From: Bacillota bacterium | GTDB lineage: Bacteria; Bacillota; Clostridia; Christensenellales; CAG-138 | DNA length: 64,000 nt | Direction: 5' to 3' | Assembly (NCBI GenBank): GCA_023455425.1 | Contig: JAEYCM010000018.1 | Coordinates: 1-64,000, forward strand | In this document: in pieces, positions 50,689 through 58,769 of the stretch | Layout of the letters: the number at the start of each line of letters is the position of its first letter | How positions within the stretch are numbered: the stretch's first letter is position 1 | Notes under the pieces: model-generated | The model's database searches: none | The model's input: the letters and a program-made list of their open reading frames with translations, nothing else | What the model was told of the DNA's origin: nothing | Made by a program: the position numbers and the translations under genes

Positions 50689-51900
50689 ATGAGACCGGTC
50701 GGCATTGTCGGTGTGGGTCACACCAAATTCGGCAAGCACAACGGCTCGTTTTTGGAGCTTGCCGCCATGGCGGGCAAGGAAGCGCTCGACGACGCGGGCG
50801 TACGCCCGGTAAACGGCCACGGAATTGACCAGCTCTTTTTAGCCTCCATGGGTTCGGGTACGCTCAATCACTGTAGCGGCGCGGCCTCCGCGCTCGTTGA
50901 TACGCTGAACCTGCGCCCGGCGATGGCGGAAACGGTGGAGAACGGCCCAGCCTCCGGCGCTTCCGCCATCAAACTCGCGTATATGGCCATTGCAAGCGGC
51001 ATGTGCGATACCGCGCTTGTCATCGGCGCGGAACAGATGCGCGTGGTCAGCGGCTGGGAAGGCACGGATTTTGTAGCTACCATGAGCCATCCAGAGGCGG
51101 AATATCCCTACGGCCTTACGCTCCCGGCATTTGCGGGGATGTTTACAAGGCTGTATATGGACCAATACGGCGTCACGGAAAAGGACCTTTCCATCGTCAG
51201 CGTCAAGAACCATGAGAACGCCATGCACAATCCTGTGGCCCACATCCATTTGGTTCCCGATCTGTTCGCGGTTACCGAGGATGAGGACGCTCACGTGATC
51301 AACCCCTATGTGGCGGAGCCGCTCCGTGTCTACCATACCTGTCCGGTGTCGGATGGCGCCGCTGCCGTGCTGCTGAGTGCCATGGATACCGGCCGCACAT
51401 TTAAAAAAGCGCCGGTGCGCATTGCCGGCATCGGCCAGGCGACGGATACGCATGTGGTGGCGGAGCGCGCGGTGCCGACCGATCTTTTTGCCGTGCGGGA
51501 GGCCGCGAAGCGCGCCTATGAGATGGCGGGCATGGGGCCGCAGGATATCGACGTCGCGGAACTGCACGACGCGTTCCAGATACTTGAAATCGCCGAAAGC
51601 GAGGAGGTCGGCTTCTTCCCGAAAGGGATTGGGCACCTCGCGGCCCGCGAAGGAAAGACAAAAGTCGGCGGCAAAATTCCCATCAACACCTCGGGCGGGC
51701 TAAAGGCGAAGGGCCACCCGTTGGGGGCGACAGGAGTTTCCCAGGTGGTGGAGATCGTGCGCCAGCTTAGATTTGAGGCGGGCGGCCGCCAGGTGGAAGG
51801 CGCGAAAACGGGTTTGACCGTTAATTTCGGCGGCTTTGGCAACAACGTGGTCGCCGTCATCCTTACCAAGCAGGATGCGCCCATTGGGGAGGTGCAATAA
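50689..51900 (+). CDS. Thiolase-superfamily protein without the nucleophilic cysteine
   Basis: 403 residues of the SCP-x/acetyl-CoA acetyltransferase-like branch: GIVGVGHTKFGKHNG at the start, HDAFQILEIAESEEVGFFP about residue 300 and SGGLKAKGHPLGATG about residue 335 with the active-site His343. At the position of the thiolase nucleophile the sequence reads VENGPASG, so Pro87 stands where Cys is expected. Thiolytic chemistry is therefore unlikely; thiolase-like aldolases such as Ltp2 also work without this Cys together with DUF35 partners (established). The adjacent gene encodes such a DUF35 protein. SD lies in the 3' end of the preceding gene. Confidence 0.85.
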   Translation: MRPVGIVGVGHTKFGKHNGSFLELAAMAGKEALDDAGVRPVNGHGIDQLFLASMGSGTLNHCSGAASALVDTLNLRPAMAETVENGPASGASAIKLAYMAIASGMCDTALVIGAEQMRVVSGWEGTDFVATMSHPEAEYPYGLTLPAFAGMFTRLYMDQYGVTEKDLSIVSVKNHENAMHNPVAHIHLVPDLFAVTEDEDAHVINPYVAEPLRVYHTCPVSDGAAAVLLSAMDTGRTFKKAPVRIAGIGQATDTHVVAERAVPTDLFAVREAAKRAYEMAGMGPQDIDVAELHDAFQILEIAESEEVGFFPKGIGHLAAREGKTKVGGKIPINTSGGLKAKGHPLGATGVSQVVEIVRQLRFEAGGRQVEGAKTGLTVNFGGFGNNVVAVILTKQDAPIGEVQ

Positions 51901-51901
51901 T

Positions 51902-52234
51902 ATGGAACTCTTCTATTATGAATGCGCCCAGTGCGGGGAACTGCACCATCCCAAGCATTTCGTGTGCCGCAAATGCGGCGGGACGGAATGGATCGAACAT
52001 CCTTTGGGCGGGGAGGCAAGCGTGCTGACCTGGACCAAGGTATACAATCTGCCGGAAGGATACATGAAGCCCTATCTTTGCTTTTGCATTGCCCGGTTTG
52101 ACAACGGCCTTACGGTCAGCGGCCAGATCAATATGGATCAGCCCAGGACCGGCATACGCGTGCGCGCAAGGGTCGACGTAGTAAAGGAGGCCGTGGGCAG
52201 GGACCATTACGGGTTCATATTCGAACCGGTGTAA
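51902..52234 (+). CDS. DUF35 OB-fold zinc-ribbon protein (thiolase partner)
   Basis: 110 residues with an N-terminal rubredoxin-like zinc ribbon (ECAQCGELHHPKHF then CRKCGG; Cys8, 11, 22, 25) and an OB-fold domain (VLTWTKVYNLPEG, FCIARFDNGLTVSGQI). DUF35 proteins form complexes with thiolase-like enzymes and may open the CoA-binding path. ATG 51902 lies 1 bp after the thiolase-like stop, with GGGGAGG inside that gene. Expected to form a heteromer with the Cys-less thiolase-like protein. Confidence 0.9.
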   Translation: MELFYYECAQCGELHHPKHFVCRKCGGTEWIEHPLGGEASVLTWTKVYNLPEGYMKPYLCFCIARFDNGLTVSGQINMDQPRTGIRVRARVDVVKEAVGRDHYGFIFEPV

Positions 52235-52259
52235 GAGATCATACGCGTTGGAGGTACTT

Positions 52260-53078
52260 GTGGCATATTGCCGGGCCATCCAGACGGGAGAAGGAGTTAT
52301 AAAGTACTGCGCCGGGAATTGTTCCGGCGCAGTGCACAGCGTGTTCCGGCGCGCCGTCAACCTGAAAATGGAGGATGCCCTGCTGTGTATCGCGACCCCT
52401 GACGTGGGCGGCGCGTATCATTGCCTCAATGTGGCGGAACAGGACCTGTCGTTTTTCGTGCCGGGCCAGCCGGTGCGCTTCTCTTTAGAAGGCATAACGG
52501 CTGGCGGCACGTTCATTTCTCTACAAAACGTTCCCTTGTACCGGTCTCCGCTGAAGCCCCTTCTGCGGGGTACGGCAAACGGTTCAATCACAACGCGGTT
52601 TAAACAGATCATGGACCGCAAAGCGCCCCATGCGGGCGTCCACACCGGCAGGGAGCCGGAGCTTCTTCGCTTACTTCATACAAAAGAACACGCCGCCGCT
52701 GCGGCAACGCGCCTTGTTGGACTTGGCCCCGGACTTACCCCTGCGGGAGACGATCTGCTGCTGGGGTATTTGGCGATTACTGCGCATATGGGGAGCGACG
52801 CGGAACGGCTAAACGCGCTTCGCGCCGCGATCCTACAAAACCTTTCCCGCACCAATAACATCAGCGCGCAGATGCTTCATGATGCCGTTTTCGGGCATTA
52901 CCCGGAACGGGCCGCGGCGGTTGTAGCGGCGCTGTGTAAGGGAGAGGCGGAGAGCCTTACCGTGCTGCTGCCGCGCCTGATGGAAATCGGCGCATCAAGC
53001 GGCAGCGATATGGCGGCAGGCATGTACGGTGCGCTGTGCGCGTGTCATAACGCGGCGCAAGCGTCCGCCGCCGTTTAA
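52260..53078 (+). CDS. DUF2877 protein (AllH-like)
   Basis: 272 residues of the DUF2877 family; the Escherichia coli member AllH belongs to the oxamate carbamoyltransferase (allFGH) set. The signature VGLGPGLTPAGDDLLLGYLA lies about residue 150 and SSGSDMAAGMYGAL near the C-terminus. GTG 52260 is chosen because GGAGG ends 5 nt before it; an in-frame TTG lies inside that SD. FdrA and DUF1116 partners are encoded after a 184-bp palindromic gap. Confidence 0.85.
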   Translation: MAYCRAIQTGEGVIKYCAGNCSGAVHSVFRRAVNLKMEDALLCIATPDVGGAYHCLNVAEQDLSFFVPGQPVRFSLEGITAGGTFISLQNVPLYRSPLKPLLRGTANGSITTRFKQIMDRKAPHAGVHTGREPELLRLLHTKEHAAAAATRLVGLGPGLTPAGDDLLLGYLAITAHMGSDAERLNALRAAILQNLSRTNNISAQMLHDAVFGHYPERAAAVVAALCKGEAESLTVLLPRLMEIGASSGSDMAAGMYGALCACHNAAQASAAV

Positions 53079-53085
53079 ACAATTG

Positions 53086-53245
53086 ATACTAATTCCCGCT
53101 TAACTCCATTGCATAGCGCTGGCTCTTTTTCTGCCTGACTGCGTTGCAAAAACTTGAAATAGCGCTGCTATTCCTGCGTTTTCGCGCCTTATCAGACGAA
53201 AAAATTCCTCATCGCTATACAACGTTTTTAATCGCTCATTCGTAT
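53086..53245. repeat. 160-bp imperfect palindrome between two genes
   Basis: The sequence is quasi-symmetric about 53165.5. Inner arms AATAGC/GCTATT flank GCT; further out TTTTTC pairs with GAAAAA, CATTGCATAGCG with CGCTATACAACG (10 of 12 match), and the outermost 32-nt arms (from TAC 53087 to GTA 53244) match at about two thirds of positions. It fills nearly the whole gap and has no open frame. The shape is that of a MITE- or REP-like intergenic repeat. Confidence 0.7.
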
Positions 53246-53262
53246 GACAGGGGGGATGGCAG

Positions 53263-54810
53263 TTGCAGCGTACAACGCTTATTCGGCACAATCTGTATTC
53301 CGATTCCGTGAGCCTCATGCGCATCGGCAACCAGGCGAAAGCGCTTGCGGGTGTAGAGGATGCGCTTGTGGGTATGGCGACGGAACTCAACAAAGAGCTG
53401 ATTGAAACCATGGGCTGCATGACCGAGGCGGCGGCGAATGCGGGGCCAAACGACCTGGTCATTGGCGTCATCGCGCAGACAGAGGAAGCGTTGGCGGCGG
53501 CGATAGAAGAAATCGACGCATTGCTCCAAAATAAAAAGCGCGCTGCGGTACAGGGAAAGCAGGACGCTTCGTTTGAAACCATCGGCGACGCGGTGGAGCA
53601 GGGGGAAGGGTACAACCTTGCCGTCATTTCCGTGCCCGGCGCGTATGCCGCGCGGGAAAGCCGCATTGCGTTAAACCATGGGCTCCATGTGTTTCTGTTC
53701 AGCGACAATGTCCCGGTGGAGGATGAAATCCGCCTCAAACAGCTTGCCACTGCGCGCGGGCTGTTCCTGATGGGGCCGGATTGTGGCACCGCCATCATCA
53801 ACGGCGTGCCGCTGGGCTTTGCGAACGCGGTAAGGAGGGGGAATATCGGCATTGCTGCGGCCTCCGGCACGGGGCTGCAGCAGGTGACCACACTTCTTCA
53901 CCACATGGGCGCCGGTATCTCGCAGGCCATGGGTACCGGTGGACGCGATCTTTCCGCAAAAGTGGGGGGGAGGACGATGCTTTCCGCACTCGACGCCCTT
54001 GCGGAGGATGAAGAGACGAAGGTCGTCATGATCCTGTCAAAGCCCCCTGCGCCCGAGGTGGCCGAGGCCGTACTTGAAAAAGCAAAGGGCTTGAAAAAGC
54101 CGGTGGTCCTGTGCCTGTTCGGCAGGGAAATGAAGGGAGACCTTGGGGACATTGCGCTTTGCGCGGATATGGAGCAGGCGGCGTCAAAAGCTGCGCAATT
54201 GTCGCTGGGGCATCCTGTGGAGCTTGAGGATGCATACTTTTCCCTTGCCCCGGTGGAGCGGTTTAAGAAGAGGAGAAGGCCGGAGCAGCGGTATGTGCGC
54301 GGCATATTCGGCGGCGGCACTGTCTGCGACGAGGCGATGGTCACATTCCGGGCGCTTGGTATCCCCATCCGCTCCAATATCCCGCTTTCCAAAGAGGAGG
54401 CGCTTTCCGACTTACACCATAGCGAGGGCAACACATTTCTCGATATGGGGGACGATTATTTCACCAAGGGCAAGCCGCATCCCATGATCGAGCCCTCCCT
54501 GCGCAACAGGCGTATCGTCGCGGACGCGCTGCTGCCGGATACCGCCGTGATGCTTCTTGACGTGGAACTCGGCTATGGTTCCCACTCCGATCCCGCGGGC
54601 GTGCTCTTAGAAGCCGTGCGTGAGGCGAAGGAGCGGCTGGGAGAACGGGAAGTGCTTTGGATCGCTTCCGTGATTGCAACGCCGGGGGACCCGCAGGGGT
54701 ATGCCGGGCAGATGCAAAAGCTTTTGGACGCCGGGTTCGTTGTGACGCTGAGCAATGTGCGCGGTTCCCGGCTGGCCGCATCCGTCGTGCGGGAAGGGGG
54801 AGCGGTATGA
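53263..54810 (+). CDS. fdrA: FdrA/AllF-like acyl-CoA synthetase-related protein
   Basis: 515 residues related to the succinyl-CoA synthetase alpha fold. It begins RHNLYSDSVSLMRIGNQ (family start), and has SVPGAYAARESRIALNHGLH about residue 126, AAASGTGLQQVTTLLHHMG about residue 203 and GTGGRDLSAKVGG about residue 225. FdrA-type proteins are the AllF subunit of oxamate carbamoyltransferase with DUF1116 and DUF2877 partners. Start is TTG behind GGGGGG. Its stop overlaps the DUF1116 start (ATGA), so stoichiometric production is likely. Whether it makes carbamoyl phosphate from oxalurate here is inference. Confidence 0.88.
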   Translation: MQRTTLIRHNLYSDSVSLMRIGNQAKALAGVEDALVGMATELNKELIETMGCMTEAAANAGPNDLVIGVIAQTEEALAAAIEEIDALLQNKKRAAVQGKQDASFETIGDAVEQGEGYNLAVISVPGAYAARESRIALNHGLHVFLFSDNVPVEDEIRLKQLATARGLFLMGPDCGTAIINGVPLGFANAVRRGNIGIAAASGTGLQQVTTLLHHMGAGISQAMGTGGRDLSAKVGGRTMLSALDALAEDEETKVVMILSKPPAPEVAEAVLEKAKGLKKPVVLCLFGREMKGDLGDIALCADMEQAASKAAQLSLGHPVELEDAYFSLAPVERFKKRRRPEQRYVRGIFGGGTVCDEAMVTFRALGIPIRSNIPLSKEEALSDLHHSEGNTFLDMGDDYFTKGKPHPMIEPSLRNRRIVADALLPDTAVMLLDVELGYGSHSDPAGVLLEAVREAKERLGEREVLWIASVIATPGDPQGYAGQMQKLLDAGFVVTLSNVRGSRLAASVVREGGAV

Positions 54811-56207
54811 GTAAATTGTTTGGGCAGCCCATCAAGGCGGTCAACCTCGGCAGCCGGGATTTTTATGAGGATCTCGTCAAGCAGGGCGTCGAGGCCGTGC
54901 ACCTTAACTGGAAGCCCGCGGCAAACGGCGATGCGGCGCTGCTTGCGGCGCTTGACCGGCTGGAAGGAAGCCCTGAGATTGAGGCCGCGAATATGGAAGC
55001 GCTCCGGCGCATCAACGAGGCCCACCCGTACCTGATTGATGTGGGCATCGCACGCGACGTCATCCCCGGTATGACGGAGGATACGCTGCTGCATGCCGGG
55101 CCGCCGATCGCGTGGGAACGCATGAGCGGGCCGCTGCGCGGCGCGGTCATCGGCGCGCTGCTGTTTGAGCGGCGGGCAAACACCCCGGAGGAAGCGCAGG
55201 CGCTTGCGGCATCCGGGAACATTATGTTCTCCCCATGCCACGAACACTGTGCGGTCGGCCCCATGGCGGGGGTGATTTCGCCTTCCATGCCCGTGTTTGT
55301 GGTGGAAAACCGCAATGGCGGCAACCGGACCTATACCACCATGAACGAGGGCTTAGGCAAGGTGTTGCGCTTTGGCGCATACAGCGAGGAGGTGCTTTCC
55401 CGGCTATATTGGATGCGGGATGTGCTGGCCCCGGGGATCAAAGAAGCGGTGCGGCTATCCGGCGGCATTGACCTGAAAGCCATCATCGCGCAGGCGCTGC
55501 ATATGGGGGATGAGGTACACAACCGCAACAAGGCGGCGACCTCCCTTCTGATCCGCACGCTGCTGCCGTTTCTGCTCCAGGCAAGACTTAAAGAGGAAGA
55601 ACGTCTCGCCATCATCCGTTTTATCAACGGCAACGACCATTTCTTCTTAAACCTTTCCATGGCTTCGGCGAAGGCCATGCTGGACTATGCGGACAATATC
55701 GAACACTCCACCATCGTCACGGTCATGACCCGCAACGGTACGGATTTCGGCATCCGTGTGAGCGGATTGTCCGGCCGCTGGTTCACGGGGCCCGCGGGGG
55801 AGGTAAAAGGGCTGTTGTTTCCCGGCTTTACGGATGCGGACAAAAACCCGGATATGGGGGACAGCGCCATTACGGAAACGCTGGGCCTGGGCGGCTTCTG
55901 TATGGCGGCGGCCATCGCCATCGTGCAGTTTGTGGGCGGACAGCCGGAGGACGCCATTGGGTTTTCCCAAAAGATGTACCGCATCACGGCGGGGGAATCG
56001 ACTGTATTCTCCATTCCCGTGCTGGATTTTCGCGGCGCGCCCACCGGCATCGACATCAGAAAAGTGATTGCAACCGGCATACTGCCCCAGATCAATACCG
56101 GCATTGCGCACCGCGAGGCAGGTATTGGCCAGGTGGGCGCAGGGCTTGTGACCCCGCCCTGGGATTGCTTCCGTGACGCGCTTCTCGCGTTCACGGAGGG
56201 ATTTTGA
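54807..56207 (+). CDS. DUF1116 protein (AllG-like)
   Basis: 466 residues of DUF1116, the AllG partner of the oxamate carbamoyltransferase triad. Recognisable segments: MSPCHEHCAVGPMAGVISPSM-like region about residue 140, ENRNGGNRTYTTMNEGLGK about residue 167, GTDFGIRVSGLSGRWFTGPAG about residue 308 and DSAITETLGLGGFCMAAA about residue 352. ATG 54807 overlaps fdrA by 4 bp. Expected to be the catalytic partner that binds the small carbamoylated substrate. A carbamate kinase is not found in the window. Confidence 0.88.
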   Translation: MSKLFGQPIKAVNLGSRDFYEDLVKQGVEAVHLNWKPAANGDAALLAALDRLEGSPEIEAANMEALRRINEAHPYLIDVGIARDVIPGMTEDTLLHAGPPIAWERMSGPLRGAVIGALLFERRANTPEEAQALAASGNIMFSPCHEHCAVGPMAGVISPSMPVFVVENRNGGNRTYTTMNEGLGKVLRFGAYSEEVLSRLYWMRDVLAPGIKEAVRLSGGIDLKAIIAQALHMGDEVHNRNKAATSLLIRTLLPFLLQARLKEEERLAIIRFINGNDHFFLNLSMASAKAMLDYADNIEHSTIVTVMTRNGTDFGIRVSGLSGRWFTGPAGEVKGLLFPGFTDADKNPDMGDSAITETLGLGGFCMAAAIAIVQFVGGQPEDAIGFSQKMYRITAGESTVFSIPVLDFRGAPTGIDIRKVIATGILPQINTGIAHREAGIGQVGAGLVTPPWDCFRDALLAFTEGF

Positions 56208-56262
56208 TACTGCAATAGGGTTTCTGCTCAAAGCACATGCAATGAATAAGGGAGGTACCGTT

Positions 56263-57048
56263 ATGATCAGCAACTGGAACAAAATCAAGATGTACGACCT
56301 GACCCAGCCCATCAGCCATCTGACTCCGCCATGGCCGACATACGAACCGCTGCAGATCAAGTTCTTCAAGCGCCTCTCCCCCAACGGCGCAAACGGACAG
56401 TTGCTGACCCACTCCAACCATGTGGGCACGCATTTGGACGGGCCGCTGCATTTTTGCACGCATGGCGGGGATATCGCAAGCCTTTCGCTCGACTATCTCT
56501 GCTCCGAGGGCGTGATCGTGGATTTGAGCGACATCTGCGAGGATTACAGCATCTACACCTCCAAGGATATCGAGGACCGCGTGGAGGTCAAAGAGGGCGA
56601 TATCCTCATCCTCTATACCGGTTACAAGAAGTATTCCTGGGATCAGCCCGAGGCCGACGAGCTCCGGTACATGGTCAAACACCCCGGGCCCATGCGCGAG
56701 TTTGCGGATTGGCTGATTGAGAAAAAGATCAAATGGATCGGCGTGGACGCAGGATCAGCCGACCACCCGATGAACACCAAAATCCGCGAGTGGCAGCCCA
56801 GGGAAGCAAAACAGTGCGACAGGTACCTGCGCGAGAAATACGGCAAATCCCTGGAGGAACTCATGCCGGACGACGATTACCAGGTCATGCACATTCCGCT
56901 CTTCCCGAAGAACATCATCCATGTGGAGAACATCGGCGGGCAGGTGGAGGAAGTGTTGAATAGGCGCCTTATCATCGGCTGCTTCCCGTGGCGCTTTGTG
57001 GGCGGCGAAAGCTGCATCTGTCGCGTGGTGGCGTTTGATGAGGAATGA
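56263..57048 (+). CDS. Cyclase-family metal hydrolase
   Basis: 261 residues of the cyclase/kynurenine formamidase-like family, metal-dependent amidohydrolases. The signature HxGTHxDxPxH reads SNHVGTHLDGPLHF about residue 50. GVDAGSADHPMN about residue 163 and PLFPKNIIHVENIGGQ about residue 210 complete the family pattern. AGGGAGG precedes ATG 56263. Known relatives open cyclic or N-formyl amides (kynurenine formamidase, isatin hydrolase). As the last gene before the hairpin-rich gap it may open a cyclic ureide or imide for the FdrA/DUF1116/DUF2877 complex (inference). Confidence 0.87.
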   Translation: MISNWNKIKMYDLTQPISHLTPPWPTYEPLQIKFFKRLSPNGANGQLLTHSNHVGTHLDGPLHFCTHGGDIASLSLDYLCSEGVIVDLSDICEDYSIYTSKDIEDRVEVKEGDILILYTGYKKYSWDQPEADELRYMVKHPGPMREFADWLIEKKIKWIGVDAGSADHPMNTKIREWQPREAKQCDRYLREKYGKSLEELMPDDDYQVMHIPLFPKNIIHVENIGGQVEEVLNRRLIIGCFPWRFVGGESCICRVVAFDEE

Positions 57049-57056
57049 TATAGAGG

Positions 57057-57318
57057 TATCGCCGCCTATGGCGGCGCGTCCTTGGCGGGGGACGCAGGCA
57101 CTAAGCCTGCGGGCTGTCGCGATAGCTTATTTTATTTAATAGCGGGAGGAGCCGCGCGCCCCTGGGGACGGGTGCTCTAGAGAAGATGTTGCCCGCGCCG
57201 TCGCCGATAAGCCTGCACCCCCTGAGTACGGAACGGCATGGGTGCTCTTAGGAAGGGGGTTGGGGAAACGTAGTTTCCCCAAAGCAAAAAAATATTCGTC
57301 GGCGCTCTATAGCGCCGA
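57057..57318 (+). other. Non-coding stretch dense in stem-loops
   Basis: No gene. Perfect or near-perfect hairpins follow one another: GCCGCC/GGCGGC (57061-57075), GCGTCC/GGACGC (57076-57095), GCAGGC/GCCTGC (57094-57110), an outer pair TATCGC (57057) with GCGATA (57119), GCACCC/GGGTGC (57215-57245), TTGGGGAAAC/GTTTCCCCAA (57260-57282) and TCGGCGCT/AGCGCCGA (57299-57318). GGGTGCTCT occurs twice, 70 bp apart. It could hold terminators for the preceding genes plus a structured leader, or be a repeat mosaic. Confidence 0.5.
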
Positions 57319-57343
57319 TACCTTGAAACCCTAAAGTGGTTTA

Positions 57344-57380
57344 TCGACAGTCTGTGGCAGGGGAGTATAATGCCCCTGCC
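57344..57380 (+). promoter_or_regulatory. Promoter with -10 in the loop of a palindrome, before the molybdenum hydroxylase genes
   Basis: TCGACA (57344-57349), 16-bp spacer, TATAAT (57366-57371). The -10 lies in the 9-nt loop between GGCAGGGG (57356-57363) and CCCCTGCC (57373-57380), so a protein bound to this palindrome would cover the promoter. Confidence 0.5.
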
Positions 57381-57456
57381 GCAAATCCAATCACATTTCG
57401 TTGCCCCGTCACAAAGCCACAGCAATCTTTCCCAACTTTTCTTAGGGGGTGGCAAC

Positions 57457-58299
57457 ATGCCGGAGTTTCTGCAACCGAAGTCCCTTGAACAGGCAATGGA
57501 CCTGCTGCAAGAAAAGCAGGACGTCAAACTTCTGGCCGGCGGTACGGATCTTATTATCCTGCTGCGCAACCGCGCGGTGGACTGCCGGTATCTGATGGAC
57601 ATCAAACAAATCCCCGAACTTCGTACATTTTCATATACGCCCGAAGGTCTTACCATCGGCGCCGCGGTTACCTGCAACCAGGTCCTGCATGCGGATTTTC
57701 TAAAAGAAGAACACCGGGTGCTGCAGGCGGCGGCGATTACCCTTGCCAATACGCTTTTAAGAAACCGCGCCACACTGATGGGCAATATCTGCAACGCCTC
57801 GCCCGGTGGGGATATGATCCCCGCGTGCCTGGTGCTGGGGGCTACGGTTCATACCCTTTCCCCGCGCGGGGAGCGAAGCATCCCCCTTAAAGCGTTTTTT
57901 ACCGGGGTCAAGACGCATGTGCTTGCGCCGGATGAGCTGGCGGTGAAACTGACGCTTCCCAACCAACCGGGGCGCGCGGTATACCTCAAAAAGCGGCGCA
58001 TTCGCGGGCATGACCTGGCGCAGGTCGGGCTTGCGGGATTTTATGGGGAAGACCACACCCTCTCTTTTGCAATAGCGGCCATGGGGCCTATGCCGATCCT
58101 TATCGACGATATCGGCGTATTCCCTCCGGAGGCGCTGCCGGGCGCAAAAGAGGACATTGTAGCCAGGGTACGGGAGGGGGCAAGGCCCATATCCGATGTG
58201 CGCAGCTCAAAGGAGTACCGTCTGGCGATGCTTAATTACTTTACGGGGCTTGCGGTAGATGCGTTTGCCACGGGCGAACAGGTGGAGGTGCTGGCATGA
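57457..58299 (+). CDS. Xanthine dehydrogenase-family FAD-binding subunit
   Basis: FAD subunit (280 residues) of a three-subunit molybdenum hydroxylase. VKLLAGGTDLIILLRN about residue 25 and TLLRNRATLMGNICNASPGG about residue 103 are the FAD-binding motifs of this family (CoxM/XdhB type). I start at ATG 57457 behind AGGGGGTGG; the frame upstream runs into the palindromic promoter. It overlaps the Fe-S subunit gene by 4 bp (ATGA). Electrons pass from the Mo site through two 2Fe-2S clusters to this FAD. Confidence 0.9.
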   Translation: MPEFLQPKSLEQAMDLLQEKQDVKLLAGGTDLIILLRNRAVDCRYLMDIKQIPELRTFSYTPEGLTIGAAVTCNQVLHADFLKEEHRVLQAAAITLANTLLRNRATLMGNICNASPGGDMIPACLVLGATVHTLSPRGERSIPLKAFFTGVKTHVLAPDELAVKLTLPNQPGRAVYLKKRRIRGHDLAQVGLAGFYGEDHTLSFAIAAMGPMPILIDDIGVFPPEALPGAKEDIVARVREGARPISDVRSSKEYRLAMLNYFTGLAVDAFATGEQVEVLA

Positions 58300-58769
58300 A
58301 GCGCAATATCCATGTGAGAGTGAACGGGATCGATTACGACGCCATGTGCAGCGAAAACGCCACGCTGATTACCCTTTTGCGCGAGGAGTTGGGTCTGACC
58401 GGAACCAAGGAGGGCTGCGGCGCGGGTGAGTGCGGCGCGTGCACCGTCATATTCAACGGCGATGCGGTCAACGCCTGCATGGTCATGGCGATGGAGGCGG
58501 AGGGCGCCGAAATTTATACCATTGAGAGCGAGGCGCAAAATGGGGAGCTTTCCGATCTGCAGAAGAGCTTTCTTACGCACAACGCGTTCCAGTGCGGCTT
58601 CTGCACGCCCGGCATGGTCATGAGCGCGCGGGCGCTATTAAACAAAAACCCGCACCCTACAAAAGAAGAGATCATCGAAGCGCTGGAGGGCAACCTCTGC
58701 CGCTGTACGGGCTATGAAACGATACTTGCGGCAGTTTGGGCGATAGCAGGTGAGAACCATGACGAATGA
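58296..58769 (+). CDS. Xanthine dehydrogenase-family 2Fe-2S subunit
   Basis: 157-residue iron-sulfur subunit. The plant-type cluster ligands are in CGAGECGACTVIFNGDAVNAC about residues 45-65, and the helical-domain cluster in FQCGFCTPGMVMSA and LCRCTGY. It overlaps the FAD subunit by 4 bp and the Mo subunit by 11 bp, so all three subunits are translated as a coupled unit. Start ATG 58296. Confidence 0.94.
   Translation: MKRNIHVRVNGIDYDAMCSENATLITLLREELGLTGTKEGCGAGECGACTVIFNGDAVNACMVMAMEAEGAEIYTIESEAQNGELSDLQKSFLTHNAFQCGFCTPGMVMSARALLNKNPHPTKEEIIEALEGNLCRCTGYETILAAVWAIAGENHDE

Noticed and set aside
53100..53891. Minus-strand frame crossing the palindrome and fdrA
   Set aside because: No motif, and it overlaps fdrA over most of its length.
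57057..57124. Cloverleaf-like 68-nt fold considered as a tRNA
   Set aside because: No acceptor CCA context, no anticodon stem geometry and no TTCGA-type T-loop.
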